Positions 46,815 through 57,273 of a stretch of DNA of 64,000 bases are shown here, in pieces. Position 1 is the first letter of the stretch. The number at the start of each line of letters is the position of its first letter. The notes under the pieces were generated by a model. It saw nothing but the letters and a program-made list of their open reading frames with translations. It ran no database searches and had not been told where the DNA came from. Both the position numbers and the translations under genes were made by a program. Origin of the DNA: Nomia melanderi (taxonomy: Eukaryota; Arthropoda; Insecta; Hymenoptera; Halictidae); the NCBI RefSeq assembly GCF_051020985.1, contig NC_135010.1, forward strand, positions 11,530,001-11,594,000. The letters are read 5' to 3'.

Positions 46815-47250
46815 GTGGAGACTTTTACAGACGAATGTCGAAATTTTGAGATGATTCTCTCTTGTTTGCAATACCAAATTGCAAACGAATGATTTCACTG
46901 CTCGAACAACAAGGAATCAGTACACATCTTCCTTATTTTCTATTATTCGAGCGTTCAATATTTTATTTGCCAGAATGAATATTTTAGTTCATAACATTGC
47001 CGACTAAATGAAAAACATCGAATGAAACATTAAACTGTCGATAACTTCAACTTTCCGAGGTCACGATATGTCTCGCCATAAATAAAAGACTCATGGGGTG
47101 GAGCAGTTTCTAACCCTTTACAAACAAATGTCAAAATTTGGAGATGATTCTCTCTTGTTTGCATACCAAATTGCAAACAAATGATTTCACTACTCAAACA
47201 AGGAATCAGTACAGATCTTCCATATCTTCTATTATTTTATTCGCCAGAAT
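46815..47250. repeat. Two B-family fragments ~300 bp apart
   Basis: ACAGACGAATGTCGAAATTTTGAG to TTTATTTGCCAGAATGAA (46825-46980) recurs at 47117-47252. Shared words include GATGATTCTCTCTTGTTTGCA and ACCAAATTGCAAACgAATGATTTCAC. Left TTAACCC ends have decayed (CTAACCC at 47110). The spacing suggests segmental duplication. Confidence 0.6.
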
Positions 47251-47252
47251 CC

Positions 47253-48024
47253 GCAGGAGGTTCCAAAGAGCGAAGATTCCCTACCACATAGAAGCAACGA
47301 ATTCCAAGCAGGATCACGTGTATCCGAGGAACCCAATCCCTCGATGGATTCGATCCATCTATCCGACCGCCAGTCAAACCGCAAGAATGACAAGCGTGTT
47401 CTTCCGTCGCGTTCACGGACGTCTGTTCCGAGTCACGGCTGTCGTGTTACACGCGGCAATCGGTGTCGCTCAGTTGAGACGTCCCGAGTAAGCACGGTAG
47501 ACAATTCGAAATCATCGGGATGATTCGCCGGAACGAGCCATCGAATATTCAACGAACTTATCCGGAGTGTCTGGAGCAAACTCGCGTGTCGGATTTGCAT
47601 GCTGCCACTGCCGATCGAAGACGATCGAGCGGAGCGAAAATAATTATGTCCGCTGCTCACCGAGAGAATTGCGGGTCGTGGACCTTGGTGACAAGATTGT
47701 TCGATCGAGGATCGCTCGCGCAATCAGCGGGAGGAAATATAGAGTGTATTTTAGAGTGGAAGAAATTCCCCGCAAGGCTTTGCGATAAGCAAAGTAAGCG
47801 AGAGTTCCTCTTGTTAGATAGAGTTTCTGTGTGTCGGTTAGAGCGCTCGCTGAGGAAAAGATAGGAGGATTGTGTGGAGGGAAGGGAAGATGGAGAGTAG
47901 AATAGGAATTGGAGAATTGAATAGGGAAGCAAGGAGTGAGTACAGCAAGGGGAATGGAGAAGGTATCGAGTGGATAGAGAATCGAACAAAGATGTAACAG
48001 TGAAGACCAGTTTAGCGAAGAGCA
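47253..48024. other. GC-rich then purine-rich unique block
   Basis: From 47860 the plus strand becomes strongly GA-rich, leading into the array at 48025. No gene recognised. Confidence 0.45.
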
Positions 48025-48350
48025 GAAGATAAGTTATAGAAATTGAGTAAAGTCTCAAAAGTTTAGTTAAGAACGAAAGATTGACTAAAGGAAGAGAGTG
48101 AAGATAAGTTATTAAAATTGAGTAAAGACTCAAAAGTTTAATGAAGATTGACTAAAGAAAGAGAGTGAAGATAAGATATAGAAATTGAGTAAAGACTCAA
48201 AAGTTTAGTGAAGATTGACTAAAGAAAGAGAGTGAAGATAAGTTAAAAAAATTGAGTAAAGGCTCAAAAGTTTAGCAAAGAGCAGAAGATTGACTAAAGA
48301 AAGAGAGTGAAGATAAGTTACAAAAATTGACTAAAGACTGAAAAGTATAA
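48025..48350. repeat. Tandem array, ~5 copies of 57-83 bp
   Basis: The unit is GAAGATAAGTTAtAgAAATTG, AGTAAAGACTCAAAAGTTTAG, tGAAGATTGACTAAAGAAAGAGAG. Starts are near 48025, 48108, 48165, 48235 and 48307. Purine-rich plus strand. Confidence 0.75.
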
Positions 48351-48956
48351 GGAGAACCAGAAAAAGCAAAGTTCATTCAGAGAACTCAACGGACATCTCC
48401 GTTAAATCCGAGAATTAACTAAGAAAAGAATGGATTAAACTTAAAAGTAGAATAGACGCGAGAGTCCAGTAAAGACAGTCCAGACAAAAGAACCCAGTGG
48501 AAACAGGGGAACGAAGTGGAAGCGGAGGGATTAAGCAAAGATGATAAATTCGAGTAAACATCCAAAGAAAAGTAGCAAAGGAAGGAGGGTCGAGTAGAGA
48601 CGACAGAATTAAGTGAAGACGCAAGATTCGAGCGGAGGAGCGAGCGCAAAGGAGAAGAAGGAGTCCTCGACGATGAAGGTGGCGAGGAAGCGGCGCGGCT
48701 CGCTCGCGTAGCGGGAGAGAGCGAGAGAGCCTTTCTAAATCGGCGCAATAATTCATCGGGCCCGTGGCGGCGTGTGCGCGCGCAACCGCACAGCTTCCAG
48801 GAATGCGGTGACTAAACCCGGGGGCATCCCGTATTCGCGGGACCCTGGCAACTTGACAAGCCAATCCGCTCCGGGTGCCAAGGCGCCGTGTTCCTATTTG
48901 TACCAAAACAAAACGTATCCACGTGCCGCCGCCGGACCCAGGCCAGGAGGAACATC
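48351..48956. other. Purine-rich then GC-rich unique block
   Basis: Plus strand GA-rich to 48680. Two minus-strand frames of 109-163 codons overlap in different phases and have low-complexity Ser/Leu-rich sequence. Not called. Confidence 0.45.
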
Positions 48957-49714
48957 TTCTCGCGCAACCCTGCTCCTTTTCGGGCGGCGGAGCTGAAACT
49001 TGAACTTACTTCCCTTTGAGATTCCTTCGCTCGGCGATTACGTTTCCGTGGGAATTAAATTAACCCCTTGGCCTATGATTTCTTTCTAAACTCTGATCGA
49101 TATGGCTATTTTCAATTGTCATTAACACGTTCCCTGCCGCGTGGGGAAAAAAAATTGTCTACCACGCTGAACTTTCCGTTCAAGCCATTTGGTATTATCA
49201 TTGTAAAATGAAGAATTTTTTAAAAATTCCTTATGCAGTCAATTATCATCGCAATACTATTGCTGATGCGCTCATTTGATCGTGGAGCGTATACGTATAC
49301 ATCTCGCGCAACCCTGCTCCTTTTCGGGCGGCGAAGCTGAAACTTGAACTTACTTCCCTTTGAAATTCCGTAGGAATCGAATTAACCCCTTGGCCTATGA
49401 TTTCTTTCTCAACTCTGATCGATATTGCTACTTTGTCATTAACACGTTCCCTGTCGCGCTGAACTTTCCGTTGAAGCCATTTGGTATTATCATTGTAAAA
49501 TGAATTTTTTAGTAGTCTTGATGCTTTCACGGCCTGGAATATTATTACATTCATTTTTGGCTTCCGGGTGAGAGCCGTGTTCAATAGGAAAATTTTCCCC
49601 ACGTTTCGCCGGCAGTGCTGGCTTCATCAGGGATGAAGAATTTTTTAAAAATTCCTTATACGGTCAATTATCATCGCAATACTATTGCTGATGCGCTCAT
49701 TTCATCGTGGGACG
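48957..49714. repeat. Tandem segmental duplication (~340 bp) containing E and F fragments
   Basis: Copy 1 is 48957-49301 and copy 2 49302-49714. Both have TCTCGCGCAACCCTGCTCC, ATTAACCCCTTGGCCTATG (family E end), TTAACACGTTCCCTG (family F start), CCATTTGGTATTATCATTG and TTGCTGATGCGCTCATTT. Copy 2 holds an extra 128-bp insert at 49505-49632; copy 1 holds ~30 bp near 49040 and ~20 bp near 49145 that copy 2 lacks. Confidence 0.8.
49505..49632 (-). mobile_element. PolyA-tailed retro-insertion with hammerhead-ribozyme-like core
   Basis: It is present in copy 2 of the duplication and absent from copy 1, where the uninterrupted site (GTAAAATGAAGAATTTT) is at 49205. The insert is flanked by ATGAA on both sides (49500-49504 and 49633-49637), reads 5' to 3' on the minus strand, and ends in AAAAAA. 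Near its 5' end is CTGATGA, a 16-base segment able to form a 6-bp stem (one A-C mismatch) with a 3-base loop, then GAAAC (49603-49630). That order is the conserved hammerhead core known from Penelope-like and other retroelements. A canonical cleavage triplet and stem I are not evident, so activity is unsupported. A short SINE or a 5'-truncated retroelement would both fit. Confidence 0.65.
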
Positions 49715-50310
49715 TATACTGGTGTCTTCGTTATTTCTAGGTCAGAAAGTCCTTTTCGAAGCTCCCGAATATGTCGTGTAGTTAGTTCGCAAGCCAAAGC
49801 TTCAATTTTCTCAGTTTTCGTTTCCTGGATTTAATTGCATCCGCTTCCGACTCAAATATAAGTCACAACGGTGGAGTTCGCGAACGAAACAGAGCGTAAA
49901 GAACACCCACAAACTTCGGCGAACCGTTGGAAGAATATTTCCACAATCCCTCCTCGCTCTTATTACAGAATCCCCATCACCGCGCCCCAGATAATGAGCC
50001 CCGGAGTCTGATCCGCCTTAAAGTATCAAACCACCAGGCTCACAATGGTAAAAGCAAGCCGATTACCATTGACACAAACTTCGACGAGAAAAGAACAACT
50101 TGAAATACCAGGATCCAATTTTCATCAACGAAAACGACTAGATTATCGAGAAGATCGTCGGCAACCTAAAGAACCGTTGGACGTCGAGTTCGATCCAATT
50201 AGCACATTGCAGACAGATTACAAGATTCCTCATTCTTTGTTCTAAAATCTACTATCATAAGAATTTTCAACTGTCCCTACCTTTTCCATACCACTAACCA
50301 CTGCGTAAAG
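49715..50310. other. Unique block
   Basis: Mixed composition; no repeat, RNA or gene recognised. Confidence 0.45.
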
Positions 50311-50538
50311 TTAACCCTTTGCCTCGGAAGTTTCTCACTGGAAATATTTCAACATTTTCCGACGAGACAAAGACGATATTTCGACACTCGAAGAATCACG
50401 TGCATCGAGGAACAAAGTTATTTTATTTCAATATTTCTCGAATTGATGCATTGTAGAAAGTATATTAAATATCAAATTTTAGTTTCACTGTACGAAATCA
50501 AATGGCGAATGAGTCACCTCCCGAGTGCAAAGGGTTAA
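50311..50538 (-). mobile_element. TTAA-flanked MITE, family A (complete)
   Basis: TTAA at 50311-50314 and 50535-50538. Left TTAACCCTTTGCCTCGG; right CCCGAGTGCAAAGGGTTAA with the decayed palindrome end GAATGAGTCACC. 228 bp. Confidence 0.75.
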
Positions 50539-51252
50539 CGAGGAACAAAAGGACATTGAGAAGATCCAAAACTGCAATCCTCTCTCTCCAAGTACCAGTA
50601 CTTATCAATATTCTATATATTCCTCCATCGCGTCAATTATAATTCTCTCGCCATCGAATCACACAAAAATAGTCTCGACATCGCTCGAAATACTCGCTCC
50701 AAAGCGCAACGGAGATACTCCGGAGCCAAAATTAAACCCAGAAAATTCCGTTGCACCGGTGAGAACAGTTTCCGGTCGAATCGGTTCATCAATTTCGCGA
50801 ACAACTCCCTAGGAGAAGAATAGCGCAGCGGTCTCTTATAAATAGCCCCGATTTTCCGGCCCTTGGAGGGCCGTTTCCCAGACTCTTCCAATTAAATTCA
50901 CCGTCGACGGAGCGTCGGCTCGGCGGGAAATAGGCCGAGGATGCGCAAAGAAAAAACCCCGCCGGAGGAAGCGGGCGTAGGACGCGAGGAGAAAAACGGA
51001 AGTGAAACGTTACATCTGCGCTTAACCGGCGCGGACGCTCGCCACCGTGTCTATATTTAACGGATTCCTGTCGACGCACGATTTCTATGCCGCGGCGATA
51101 AACGCCTCGTACGCGGCGACAGATTTACTCCCGGCGAAGGGTGCGTTTCCTGATTCCAAGGCGCCGCGACGGAGTTCCACGGTGTTCTCTCCTCGAGATC
51201 GACCGACGAGATCGCCGATCTCGCTGCTCGATTGCCGCTGCGTCGAGAAATC
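50539..51252. other. GC-rich unique block
   Basis: CpG-rich 50690-51250. A TATAAATAG word is at 50837-50845. No recognised gene. Confidence 0.45.
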
Positions 51253-51754
51253 TTAACTGTTCGCCGTCGAAAGTTTTTCAGTTGAAATACTCAACATTTC
51301 TCTGTGAGGTGTAGACATTCTTTGAGACTAACGAGGAAGCGTAATTAATCCTTTGCACTCGAGAGCTCCGCTATGGAGACATTGCGAGTAATTTTCAGTT
51401 CATAAGGGCAAAGACGAATCGTAGAAACTATTGTGCATAGGATATTAATTTTATCATTTTTTTGATATATTATAACATTTGTATCTATGATCAATTTAAG
51501 AAACAATAACAACAATGACTTAATGCGCATATGATTCACTTATGCGTGAATGTGATCTTTCCACTGAAATTGCTTCGGGTTGCTAATATGAATGAAAATT
51601 TCGAGTGCAGAGGGTTAAGGGACGAAGCTATTTTATTTGAATATTTCATGTATCGATGTAGCGTACGAAGTATGATTTTATATAGAAGAATTATATATAG
51701 CTTTGCTATAGTGAATCTAGTGGTGATTGAGTCACCTGTCTCACGAAGAGTTAA
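51253..51754 (-). mobile_element. MITE family A interrupted by another A element
   Basis: Outer ends TTAACTGTTCGCCGTCG (51253) and ACGAAGAGTTAA (51754), with the A palindrome remnant GATTGAGTCACC near the right. The interior is split at GTAATTAA by 51345-51618 and resumes GGGACGAAGCTATTTTATTTG. Removing the insert leaves 232 bp, the normal A length. Confidence 0.7.
51345..51618. mobile_element. MITE family A variant, nested inside an A element
   Basis: TTAA at 51345-51348 and 51615-51618. Termini TTAATCCTTTGCACTCG and TTTCGAGTGCAGAGGGTTAA. 274 bp. Interior only weakly like the main A type. Confidence 0.7.
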
Positions 51755-51769
51755 CGCGTAGCTTCATTG

Positions 51770-52011
51770 TTAACACTTTGCACTCGAGAGGTGACTCCCA
51801 GTCACTTGATTTGGCGCAGTAAAATTAGAAAATTTGATATTTAATATTGAACTATGTATAACGCCTCAATACGTGAAGTATTGAAATAAAATAGCTTTGT
51901 CCTCAATGCACTTGTGATTTCCCATTGGGTTAGTTTCAAAGAACATCGTCCTTGTCTTGTTAAAAAATGTGAAATATTTCTAACGAGAAACGTCCGAGTG
52001 CAAAGGGTTAA
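51770..52011 (+). mobile_element. TTAA-flanked MITE, family A (first of a tandem pair)
   Basis: TTAACACTTTGCACTCGAGAG with GGTGACTCCCAGTCACTT; right GTCCGAGTGCAAAGGGTTAA. 242 bp. Its right TTAA (52008-52011) is also the left TTAA of the next copy. Confidence 0.8.
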
Positions 52012-52251
52012 CTCTTTGCACTCGAGAGGTGATTCCCAGTCACTTGATTTGACGCAGTAAAATTAGAAAATTTGATATTTAATATTGAACTATGTATAAT
52101 GCATTGGTGCGTGAAATATTGATATAAAAAAGCTTCGTTTCTCGATTTATCTGTGATTTCTCTGCAAATTCATTAAAAAAAAACATCATCTTTGTCTAGT
52201 TAGAGACTGTTAAGTACTTCTGACGAAACACTTCCGAGTGCAAAGGGTTAA
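52008..52251 (+). mobile_element. TTAA-flanked MITE, family A (second of a tandem pair)
   Basis: TTAACTCTTTGCACTCGAGAG with GGTGATTCCCAGTCACTT; right CTTCCGAGTGCAAAGGGTTAA. 244 bp. Same orientation as its neighbour and very similar over the first 100 bp (AAATTAGAAAATTTGATATTTAATATTGAAC). Confidence 0.8.
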
Positions 52252-53725
52252 ACATTCTGAGACACTCGATACTCGGCAAACAACAGTAGACAAACGACAT
52301 CTCGACACTCCACTTTTCATCTGCAACAGCTACTCCGAAAAACTACACCGTAGAACCTCGCTATGTAAAATACTAATAAACACCAGTTCGATACTTCCGC
52401 GAATACAAAACGTGTGGCTTGTTTCATTACCTCCTCATAACCCGCACTCCACCCCCACGCTAAAACCGAGTACCAAGCCCGAATCCTCGATCCCAATCGC
52501 GGTCATCGAAAAACATCGAAATTGGCCGTGGCTCCCGGGGCGAGGAACAAACGAAGCTCTCGAGCAAACAGCCAACAGGTCACCGACCACGAGCCTCCAT
52601 TCACAGTTCCCACGTGCGATCGCGTTGCAGCGTGAGCGCGAAAAGGCGGATTACGGGTTCGCCGTGGGTCTCATTACTTTCTCGCCACGCGTCGCTGGCG
52701 GCACGGTCGTATCGGTCCGAGCATCGGGAAGCAGCTTCCATGTCGCCCGGAATGTAACCAATCCCACGGTCAAACGGAAGACGAGGCGCGGCGGGTCGGC
52801 GCAAATGAAGCCGGCGAAATTTAATTTCGGCCTCGCCGGGTCCGCCGCGCCATTGTTGAACCGGTGCCAGCGCGTCGATCGGGGGGACGCGGCGGTCCGG
52901 GCCCGGCTCTCGCCGTGACCTACATGCATTCCGGCTTTATTGAGGTATTTCGGGTGGGCAGAAGCTGCAAAATTCTCGGCCCTCTTCCGTCATCCGGAGC
53001 CACGCGATGGCGATCCCGCGGCGAGCGCGTCGGAGGGAAAAAGGTCGATGCACCGCGATGATCCACCGTGATCTTAGATCATGCCCGCCCGCTCGCTCGC
53101 TCGTCCCGGCTCGGCTCGAGTTATTCCGCGGGCCGCGCGTCGTAAAGAGAGACTGCTCGTGTTACGGGGAAACACGCTCGGGATACTCGTTTTGGGGACC
53201 GATCGGGCGCCCCGGCCGCGCCGGAGACAGTATATTACGCTAGAAACGCGCATCGAAATAACTACGCGAAATATTTATCGTATTGCCCGCGGATTTACGC
53301 GCGGCGACGCGCGCCGGCGTGCTTCCGAGGGGAATAAAACTCGGGGTTTGTTACATTGTTGGAGGCAGCGATCGGTTAATTCTTTGATTGTTTTGCTTCG
53401 CGTCGGGCGTTTGTTTTTCTGAGGCGTTTAGTAGAGGGGAGATTGTTCCGGTGATTTGTGGGCCGATGGGCGAGTGGGATTTAATTTGTGGGCGAGGAAG
53501 ATGTTGGTAACGTGTTGTGACTCGGACGTTGCACGGGAGAGGATAATCGGACGTTAATCTTAGCGCAGAGTGCTCGATGAACTCGTTTCTTTCGCAACTC
53601 TGAAATTTCTATTAACTACTGAACATGATTGCTCTGATCTGTCTAATCAATGTAATGATCGACTTACTTCGAATTTTATGTACAAATTACACGTTTCTTG
53701 AGGTTCGAAGCTTCTCAAGTGATGA
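52252..53725. other. GC-rich unique block
   Basis: CpG-rich 52430-53430. The longest frame is 226 codons (52238-52918) but it begins inside a MITE end and has no domain. Nothing called. Confidence 0.45.
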
Positions 53726-54209
53726 TTGACCCCTTGAACTCTGTAGGCTCCAATATTGCACCAGAAATAATATTAGATATTTTAACGAATCCTAAACAAA
53801 CTACCTTACAATTATTAGATTTTGCTCACATCCAAATTTTGCAAGGAAAATAAAAGACCTAAGAAATGTTATAGCATTTGTAATTTTCGCTAGGGATATT
53901 GTTATGTAATATATTTTAACACTAGAACTACGTACAACTCAAAATGACTGGTTCCGACTTGTAGTATTATTAAGATGTTATCTGATAATTATTTAAGATA
54001 TTATCTTAATAATACTACAAGTGCACGTACTATTACTAAGATATTAAAAATTGAGAAACAATCTTAAAAGCATTGAATATTTGGAATAGTCTTGAGAATA
54101 AATAGTCTCAGAAAGATCTAAGAAATATAACATTTTTCATTCTCGCTAGGGATACCATAAAAATTAGTCGCAACTGATAGATTACAAAACCTGGAGTGCT
54201 AAGGGTTAA
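53726..54209 (+). mobile_element. Composite MITE: G, K junction, partial H, then G right part
   Basis: Left TTGACCCCTTGAACTCTG with CAATATTG. G runs to CGCTAGGGATA, then TTGTTATGTAATATAT and the H start at 53916 (TTAACACTAGAACTACG). H ends at ATAGTCTCAG, after which a second copy of the G words (ATCTAAGAAATATAACATTTTTCATTCTCGCTAGGGATA) leads to the G right end GGAGTGCTAAGGGTTAA. The first ~350 bp closely parallel 28513-28900. Confidence 0.65.
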
Positions 54210-56740
54210 ATACTCGCAAAATAAAAATTCTGGAAGCCAATTTCATCCGGTTTCCAGTGTTACCAAAGTAACACTACAAATACTCCCACAAATGTTCCAC
54301 AACTGACGCTGAACAACGAATCGAATTAAAACGCGGAGAAACGAATAGCCTCCCTTCGAAAGAGCGAAGATGCCCAGCTGATCCAATAAAATATTCGGAA
54401 GCCATCCATCTTCCTCCATCCATCCCGGTCCTCATATTTCCAGAGAACACCGCTGCGTCCTCGAGATCCTCGTAAAAGTATACGGGAACACGTCGATCCG
54501 TGCGCATCCGCGGGTTCAAAAATCGTATAAGTTTATGCCGATCGACCGGCATAAAATCCCCGAGGGCGGGTGGAATCCCGCGTAACAGGATCGTCGTCGT
54601 AGCCGGCTGCGCGCGCGCGCTCGCGAGGGCACGCATAAATATCGTCTTTCATCGGGAAACGCTGGATTTTTCATCGGCGCCGATGATGCGAGCCTCTCTC
54701 TCACTCTCTCTCACTCTTCCTCCCTTTCTCTTCTCAGTTCCTCCGCGTCTCGTCTCACGATCGTTCGCCACGTAAATATAGACACACGTCCGTACAGATA
54801 TATCTCGCGCCGGTGGCATCCCCCACCGCCCCCTAACTCGTTCCTCTGGCTCGTCACACCGCGACCGATAAAAATACGCGACGGTCGGGCCCCGAGCCGC
54901 GCGTGACGTCCTTTCGCGGCTGTCCGCTTCCAGAAGGTGGAACACCTTGTCGGAAACCGACGAGAAACCGCGCCGTACGGGGAACGGCGACGATGTTTCA
55001 CGGTCCACTGCGAGATCCTTTATAAACGGTGGATGTTTGGTTTCTTTGGGCGGAACGCCGGCGCGTTTTGAGGAAATGACTCGCGCGCGGAGCGCGACGA
55101 GGAATCGTAGATTATTCAATATTTGTACAGCGGGGGAGCGACTTTCTGCGACCTCGAGATTGTTCTCCGAAGGATTTCGTGGGATCAGGCGGGACAGGTT
55201 CTGTGATCGATGTTGATCGAGTCTTCTTTTCTCGGCGGAGTCTGTAATCCTCCGAGGTTCGCCTTTTTCCAGCTGCCGCGCGGAAGCAACACAAATATCA
55301 CGAAGAATCCTCGGAGTTCATCTCGCGGCTTGAAACAACAAGCCGATTATTTATCGTTGCTTACACTAAAAACACCGGGCCACTCGACCTCGCCGCGCCC
55401 CTCCGCGACGCGACGAGCATGAAAAACCGGCGAGCGTGTTTTCACAGTAATTAGTATCGGGACCCGTGGATTGAACAGTTCGCGGAACGTCGGGAGCAAC
55501 CGATGGCCGCTCCGTTGCCGATCGATCCTCCAGGTGAAAAGGCCCGGAGTCCGTTCTATTTCCAGCCGGGTCCGAGCGGTTATTGGAAGGAAAATATTTG
55601 TAATTACTGCGGCCGCGGGCTGGAACTGGGATGATGAACACGCGCCCGCGGATAAACGGGAATCCGAGCCACGGCGGGGGAAAAAAAGGGAAAACCGGGG
55701 ACAGAGGGAAATAGAGAGCGGAAAGAACCGCGCGCATGAATAATTCCCGGCCGGTAATACGCGGGAATGTCGCTTCGCTCTATTTCGTTCCCTAGACAAA
55801 ACGACCGGCCGCCGAATTGGAGCGCGTCGCGGCCACGAGGCGAGCGCACCGGCGCGGCGGGCGTCGGCGAAGTACAAAAGCTCTTTGATGAGAGGATTAA
55901 TTCTGACCGAGGACCGTCTTGATCTCCGGGGCCACCTCCTCGTTAACGGGGAGCGGCGGAAAAATGATTGCGACCGGAAGGGGAGGCGTGGCTCGCGAGA
56001 AGACGCTCGGAGACGCACCGAGACGGCCGCGCGTCGCCCTAAGTTTCGCCTAATACGCCGCCTATAGCGGCTCTCCTCCTTTTATTCCGGCACGAAACAT
56101 CTGTCGCGGGGATAAATTTTCTTCCCGCGGTGGCTCGCCGACGCCGGGGGAACCGGCGCGAGGTGAAACGGAGCGGAGCGAGTGGAATCCGAAGACGGAT
56201 AGCCGGGGCCGGGGTGCCGGCTATCAGAGATCCGGGATTAGACGGCGGAACTCCGCCGGAAATTCATTTCGCGCGGAAGTTTTAATATCCCGCGGAACTT
56301 TTTAATGAAACCTCGAGCCCTCTCGCGGACCCTGTTAACGAGTAAATTAATTCGGACCGCGCGACGCGCGGGGCGAGCGTGACTCGGCCCTCGGCATCCG
56401 ATGCGTCTACGCGATAACAGCCGGGGGAGGAGATGAGACGAGCATCTTCCGCGGCCGTATCCCGGCCCGATCGGAACGCGGCCGATAGACAACTTCCTCT
56501 TGAGGGTAACGACGCGTCCCGGTCACCGGCGCTCGTAAACCTTCCCGGTAATCGTAAAAACTCGACGAATCCCGATCGTTGATTTACGCATCCGCCGGTA
56601 CGTCGATAGCCTCCTGCGTACGATATTTGAATTAGAGAGCTTTCCCGGGACCGATCTCGGTATCTTCCGTTGCTGTGAATGATGGAGGACGATACGAGGA
56701 TTTTAATGGGTTCCCGGAGACTAGAGGATAATTGATAGTG
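54210..56740. other. Longest GC-rich unique block of the window
   Basis: CpG-rich almost throughout, with a CT-rich simple tract at 54692-54720 and purine runs near 55665-55715. Frames up to 223 codons lie on both strands over the same bases, Arg/Ser/Pro-rich. No domain, splice-delimited exon or RNA gene can be supported. Confidence 0.45.
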
Positions 56741-57090
56741 GTCAATTCGTCGGTATATCTCGTGACTTATCAATGAATTTAGTGTGACGCCGGTATACGG
56801 CATCGGTCTTGTACGTGTTGAACTACTCGCGACTATGTTTCCGTTATCTTTCGATACAGGAATCTTAGATTAATCGAATCATAGAGGCTGTTATTATAAA
56901 ACTCCTTCTTTTCTTAACAGAGCGAGTTTTATAACAGCCTCTATGATTCAATTAATCTATTCCTATATCGAAAGATAGCGAAAACATAGTCACGAGTAGT
57001 TCAACGCGTACAAGACCGATGCCGTATACCGGCGTCACATTAAATTAATTCATAATTCATTGATAAGTCACGAGATACCGACGAATTGAC
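56741..57090. repeat. Large near-perfect palindrome, ~165-bp arms with 19-bp loop
   Basis: The left arm 56741-56904 (starting GTCAATTCGTCGGTATATCT) and right arm 56924-57090 (ending ATACCGACGAATTGAC) are inverted copies with few mismatches or indels. Shared words include GCCGGTATACGGCATCGGTC, TATCTTTCGATA and GAATCATAGAGGCTGTTAT. A transcript would fold into a ~160-bp hairpin. Confidence 0.85.
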
Positions 57091-57111
57091 TATTTCCCTT
57101 CTAAACAGATC

Positions 57112-57273
57112 GGGCTTTATAACAACAGCCTCTATGATTCAATTAACCTAAGATTCCTATATCGAAAGATAACGGAGTCACGAGTAGTTTAAAACGTACG
57201 AGACCGATGCCGTATACCGGCGTCACACTAAATTCATTCATAATTCATTGATAAGAGATACCGACGAATTGAC
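57112..57273. repeat. Third copy of the palindrome arm, direct orientation
   Basis: Repeats the right arm of 56924-57090 from CTTTATAACAacAGCCTCTATG to ATACCGACGAATTGAC, with small deletions. Separated from it by TATTTCCCTTCTAAACAGATC, part of which (CTTCTAAAC) recurs after the third copy. Confidence 0.8.

Noticed and set aside
52238..52918. 226-codon plus-strand frame
   Set aside because: The start lies in the right terminus of a family A MITE; no domain, and minus-strand frames overlap it.
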